A stretch of 64,000 nt of DNA from positions 1-64,000 of the forward strand of contig NZ_JAKKCJ010000005.1 in the NCBI RefSeq assembly GCF_021726515.1, written 5' to 3'. The notes under the pieces are model-generated. The model did not search any database and was not told where the DNA came from. It worked only from the letters and a program-made list of their open reading frames with translations. Shown piece after piece: positions 61,771 through 64,000 of the stretch (the first letter of the stretch is position 1; every line of letters starts with the position of its first letter). The DNA is from Vibrio sp. CK2-1. Its GTDB lineage: Bacteria > Pseudomonadota > Gammaproteobacteria > Enterobacterales > Vibrionaceae. The translations under genes and the position numbers were made by a program.

Positions 61771-64000
61771 GTGCTTGAAGCCTACCGTAAACACGTCGAA
61801 GAGCGTGCCGCTGAAGGAATTGTCCCAAAACCTTTAGACGCAGAGCAGGTCGCTGCTTTGGTAGAACTACTGAAAAATCCACCTCAAGATGAAGAAGAGT
61901 TTATTCTTGATCTGTTTGTTAACCGTATCCCACCTGGCGTTGATGAAGCCGCTTATGTTAAAGCTGGTTTTTTAACTGCCGTCGCGAAAGGCGAAGCTGA
62001 ATCTCCATTAATTTCTCGTGAAAAAGCCGCTGAATTGCTAGGTACTATGCAGGGCGGTTATAACATCGAGCCATTAGTGAGCTTTTTAGATGATGAGCTA
62101 CTCGCGCCGATCGCGGTAACCGCACTTAAGCAAACATTACTGATGTTCGATGCTTTCCATGATGTGGAAGAAAAAGCCAAAGCAGGTAATGAATCTGCGA
62201 AAGAAGTGATGCAATCATGGGCGGATGCAGAATGGTTCTTAAACAAACCTAAACTTGAAGATAAAGTAACCTTAACTGTCTTTAAAGTAACAGGTGAAAC
62301 CAACACTGATGATCTATCTCCGGCACCGGATGCATGGTCTCGTCCTGATATCCCGCTTCATGCTTTAGCAATGCTAAAAAATGAACGTGAAGGTATTAAC
62401 CCTGATGATGCAGGTAATGTTGGTCCAATTAAACAAATTCAAGAACTAGAAGAAAAAGGTCATCCACTAGTTTATGTGGGCGATGTTGTTGGTACTGGTT
62501 CTTCTCGTAAATCGGCGACTAACTCAGTGCTTTGGTTTATGGGACACGATATACCATACGTGCCAAACAAACGCGCGGGTGGTTTCTGCCTAGGTGGTAA
62601 AATTGCGCCTATCTTCTTCAACACTATGGAAGATGCGGGTGCACTACCTATCGAGCTTGATGTATCTAAAATGAACATGGGTGATGTGATTGATATTTAT
62701 CCTCATGAAGGAAAAGTATGCAAGCACGGCACTGATGAAGTGATTTCTACCTTTAAGCTAAAAACTGACGTACTTTACGATGAAGTCCGTGCTGGTGGTC
62801 GTATTCCATTGATCATCGGTCGTGGTCTAACCGATCGCGCTCGTACTTCTTTAGGTCTTGAGCCTTCAGAAGTGTTCCGTCGTCCTGTACCGGTTGCTGA
62901 ATCTGACAAAGGCTTTACGCTTGCTCAGAAAATGGTAGGTAAAGCATGTGGTGTGACAGGCGTTCGTCCTGGCACTTACTGTGAGCCTAAAATGACCACA
63001 GTCGGTTCTCAAGATACGACTGGCCCAATGACGCGTGATGAGCTTAAAGATCTGGCTTGTCTAGGTTTCTCTGCAGACTTAGTGATGCAGTCTTTCTGTC
63101 ATACGTCAGCTTATCCAAAACCAGTTGATGTGAATACCCACCATACGCTACCGGATTTCATTATGAACCGTGGCGGTGTATCGCTTCGTCCGGGTGATGG
63201 TATCATTCACTCATGGTTAAACCGTATGCTTCTACCTGATACCGTTGGTACTGGTGGTGACTCGCATACTCGTTTCCCTCTTGGTATTTCATTCCCAGCC
63301 GGTTCTGGTCTTGTTGCCTTTGCTGCTGCCACTGGTGTGATGCCATTGGATATGCCTGAATCTGTTTTAGTACGCTTTAAAGGCGAAATGAAACCAGGTA
63401 TTACCTTGCGTGATCTTGTTCATGCGATCCCTTACTACGGTATCCAACAAGGTCTACTAACGGTTGAAAAAGCCGGTAAGATCAATGAATTCTCTGGTCG
63501 CGTACTAGAAATTGAAGGTCTTGAGCACCTAACGGTAGAGCAAGCATTTGAGCTTTCTGATGCTTCAGCGGAACGTTCTGCTGCCGGTTGTACGGTGAAA
63601 CTTTCAGAAGAGTCGATTGCTGAATACCTTAATTCAAACATCGTGATGCTGAAGTGGATGATCTCTGAAGGTTATGGTGATGTTCGTACGATTGAACGTC
63701 GTATCACAGCAATGGAAGAGTGGTTAGCTAAACCTGAGCTAATGAGCGCTGATAAAGATGCTGAATATGCTCATGTGGTTGAAATTGACCTAGCAGAGAT
63801 TGATCAACCAATCCTTTGTGCGCCAAACGATCCAGATGATGCTCGCCTGCTTTCTGATGTTCAAGGTACTGAAATTGATGAAGTATTCATCGGTTCTTGT
63901 ATGACTAACATTGGTCACTTCCGCGCGGCTGGTAAGTTACTGGAAAAACACAAAGGTGAATTAGATACTCGCCTATGGGTAGCGCCACCAACTAAGATGG
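61771..64000 (+). CDS. acnB: AcnB, aconitate hydratase B (cut by the window end)
   Basis: The first 743 codons of a protein that is about 865 aa in E. coli; the reading frame is still open at 64000. AcnB isomerises citrate and isocitrate in the TCA cycle and, without its cluster, can bind mRNA. The N-terminal HEAT-like domain, the swivelling domain ([15 protein letters not shown]) and the catalytic domains are visible, and Cys710 in GSCMTN is the first [4Fe-4S] ligand; the other two lie outside. The GTG at 61771 has AGAGGA seven bases upstream; [13 protein letters not shown] is the typical AcnB start. Confidence 0.96.
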   Translation, partial: MLEAYRKHVEERAAEGIVPKPLDAEQVAALVELLKNPPQDEEEFILDLFVNRIPPGVDEAAYVKAGFLTAVAKGEAESPLISREKAAELLGTMQGGYNIEPLVSFLDDELLAPIAVTALKQTLLMFDAFHDVEEKAKAGNESAKEVMQSWADAEWFLNKPKLEDKVTLTVFKVTGETNTDDLSPAPDAWSRPDIPLHALAMLKNEREGINPDDAGNVGPIKQIQELEEKGHPLVYVGDVVGTGSSRKSATNSVLWFMGHDIPYVPNKRAGGFCLGGKIAPIFFNTMEDAGALPIELDVSKMNMGDVIDIYPHEGKVCKHGTDEVISTFKLKTDVLYDEVRAGGRIPLIIGRGLTDRARTSLGLEPSEVFRRPVPVAESDKGFTLAQKMVGKACGVTGVRPGTYCEPKMTTVGSQDTTGPMTRDELKDLACLGFSADLVMQSFCHTSAYPKPVDVNTHHTLPDFIMNRGGVSLRPGDGIIHSWLNRMLLPDTVGTGGDSHTRFPLGISFPAGSGLVAFAAATGVMPLDMPESVLVRFKGEMKPGITLRDLVHAIPYYGIQQGLLTVEKAGKINEFSGRVLEIEGLEHLTVEQAFELSDASAERSAAGCTVKLSEESIAEYLNSNIVMLKWMISEGYGDVRTIERRITAMEEWLAKPELMSADKDAEYAHVVEIDLAEIDQPILCAPNDPDDARLLSDVQGTEIDEVFIGSCMTNIGHFRAAGKLLEKHKGELDTRLWVAPPTKM

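Overview
This window is ordinary core chromosome of a gammaproteobacterium, almost certainly a Vibrio or close relative. The main evidence is a LuxR/HapR-type quorum-sensing master regulator beside lpdA and hpt, a DciA helicase loader beside secA, and the gene order rsmI-rnpB-rsmH, pilABCD-coaE-zapD-yacG and pdhR-aceEF-lpdA. Base composition is moderately AT-rich. No prophage, transposase, integron or CRISPR array was seen. No obviously undescribed multi-gene system was found; the points of interest are regulatory sites, repeats, start codons and small family-level deviations.

Layout. 1-786: end of an rRNA operon (5S rRNA, tRNA-Asp, terminator), then a decayed tRNA-Asp-like copy. 787-4299 (minus): dolP, diaA, yraN, lpoA (outer-membrane integrity, replication initiation, peptidoglycan synthase activation). 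4360-5720: rsmI and the RNase P RNA. 5928-22623: the division and cell-wall (dcw) cluster rsmH-ftsL-ftsI-murE-murF-mraY-murD-ftsW-murG-murC-ftsQ-ftsA-ftsZ-lpxC, with no mraZ and no ddl, and a strong promoter just before ftsQ. 22703-26676: dciA (minus), secA and mutT. 26958-33448 (minus): yacG, zapD, coaE and a type IV pilus operon (two tandem pilins, pilB, pilC, pilD). 34013-35817: nadC and ampD. 36394-43561: pdhR, aceE, aceF and lpdA (pyruvate dehydrogenase complex and its pyruvate-sensing repressor), preceded by two PdhR-type operators and an FNR-like box. 43802-47885: luxR/hapR homologue, hpt, carbonic anhydrase, yadGH ABC exporter. 47996-53150 (minus): dksA-gluQ-pcnB-folK-panB-panC, where pcnB appears to start with AUU. 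53287-64000: sfsA, hrpB, mrcB (PBP1b), a patatin/Omp85-type (type Vd) protein and the first six-sevenths of acnB, which runs off the right end.

How the genes fit together. Most of the window builds and divides the envelope. MurC/D/E/F make the UDP-MurNAc-pentapeptide, MraY and MurG make lipid II, FtsW/FtsI and PBP1b polymerise and cross-link it, LpoA activates PBP1a, AmpD recycles muropeptides, FtsZ/A/Q/L and ZapD run the division ring, LpxC commits to lipid A, and SecA exports proteins. A second block joins pyruvate oxidation (PDH) to the TCA cycle (AcnB) and to pantothenate/CoA synthesis (PanB, PanC, CoaE).

Non-coding DNA. Intergenic regions carry a dispersed repeat family with the core CGAGCCACGAGCAGC plus AGCGCCCGAG (about ten degenerate copies at four loci), a perfect 14-copy heptanucleotide array, and many bidirectional terminators. 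Motif and promoter calls were made by eye. Recalled homologue lengths and start sites come from general knowledge, not from a search.
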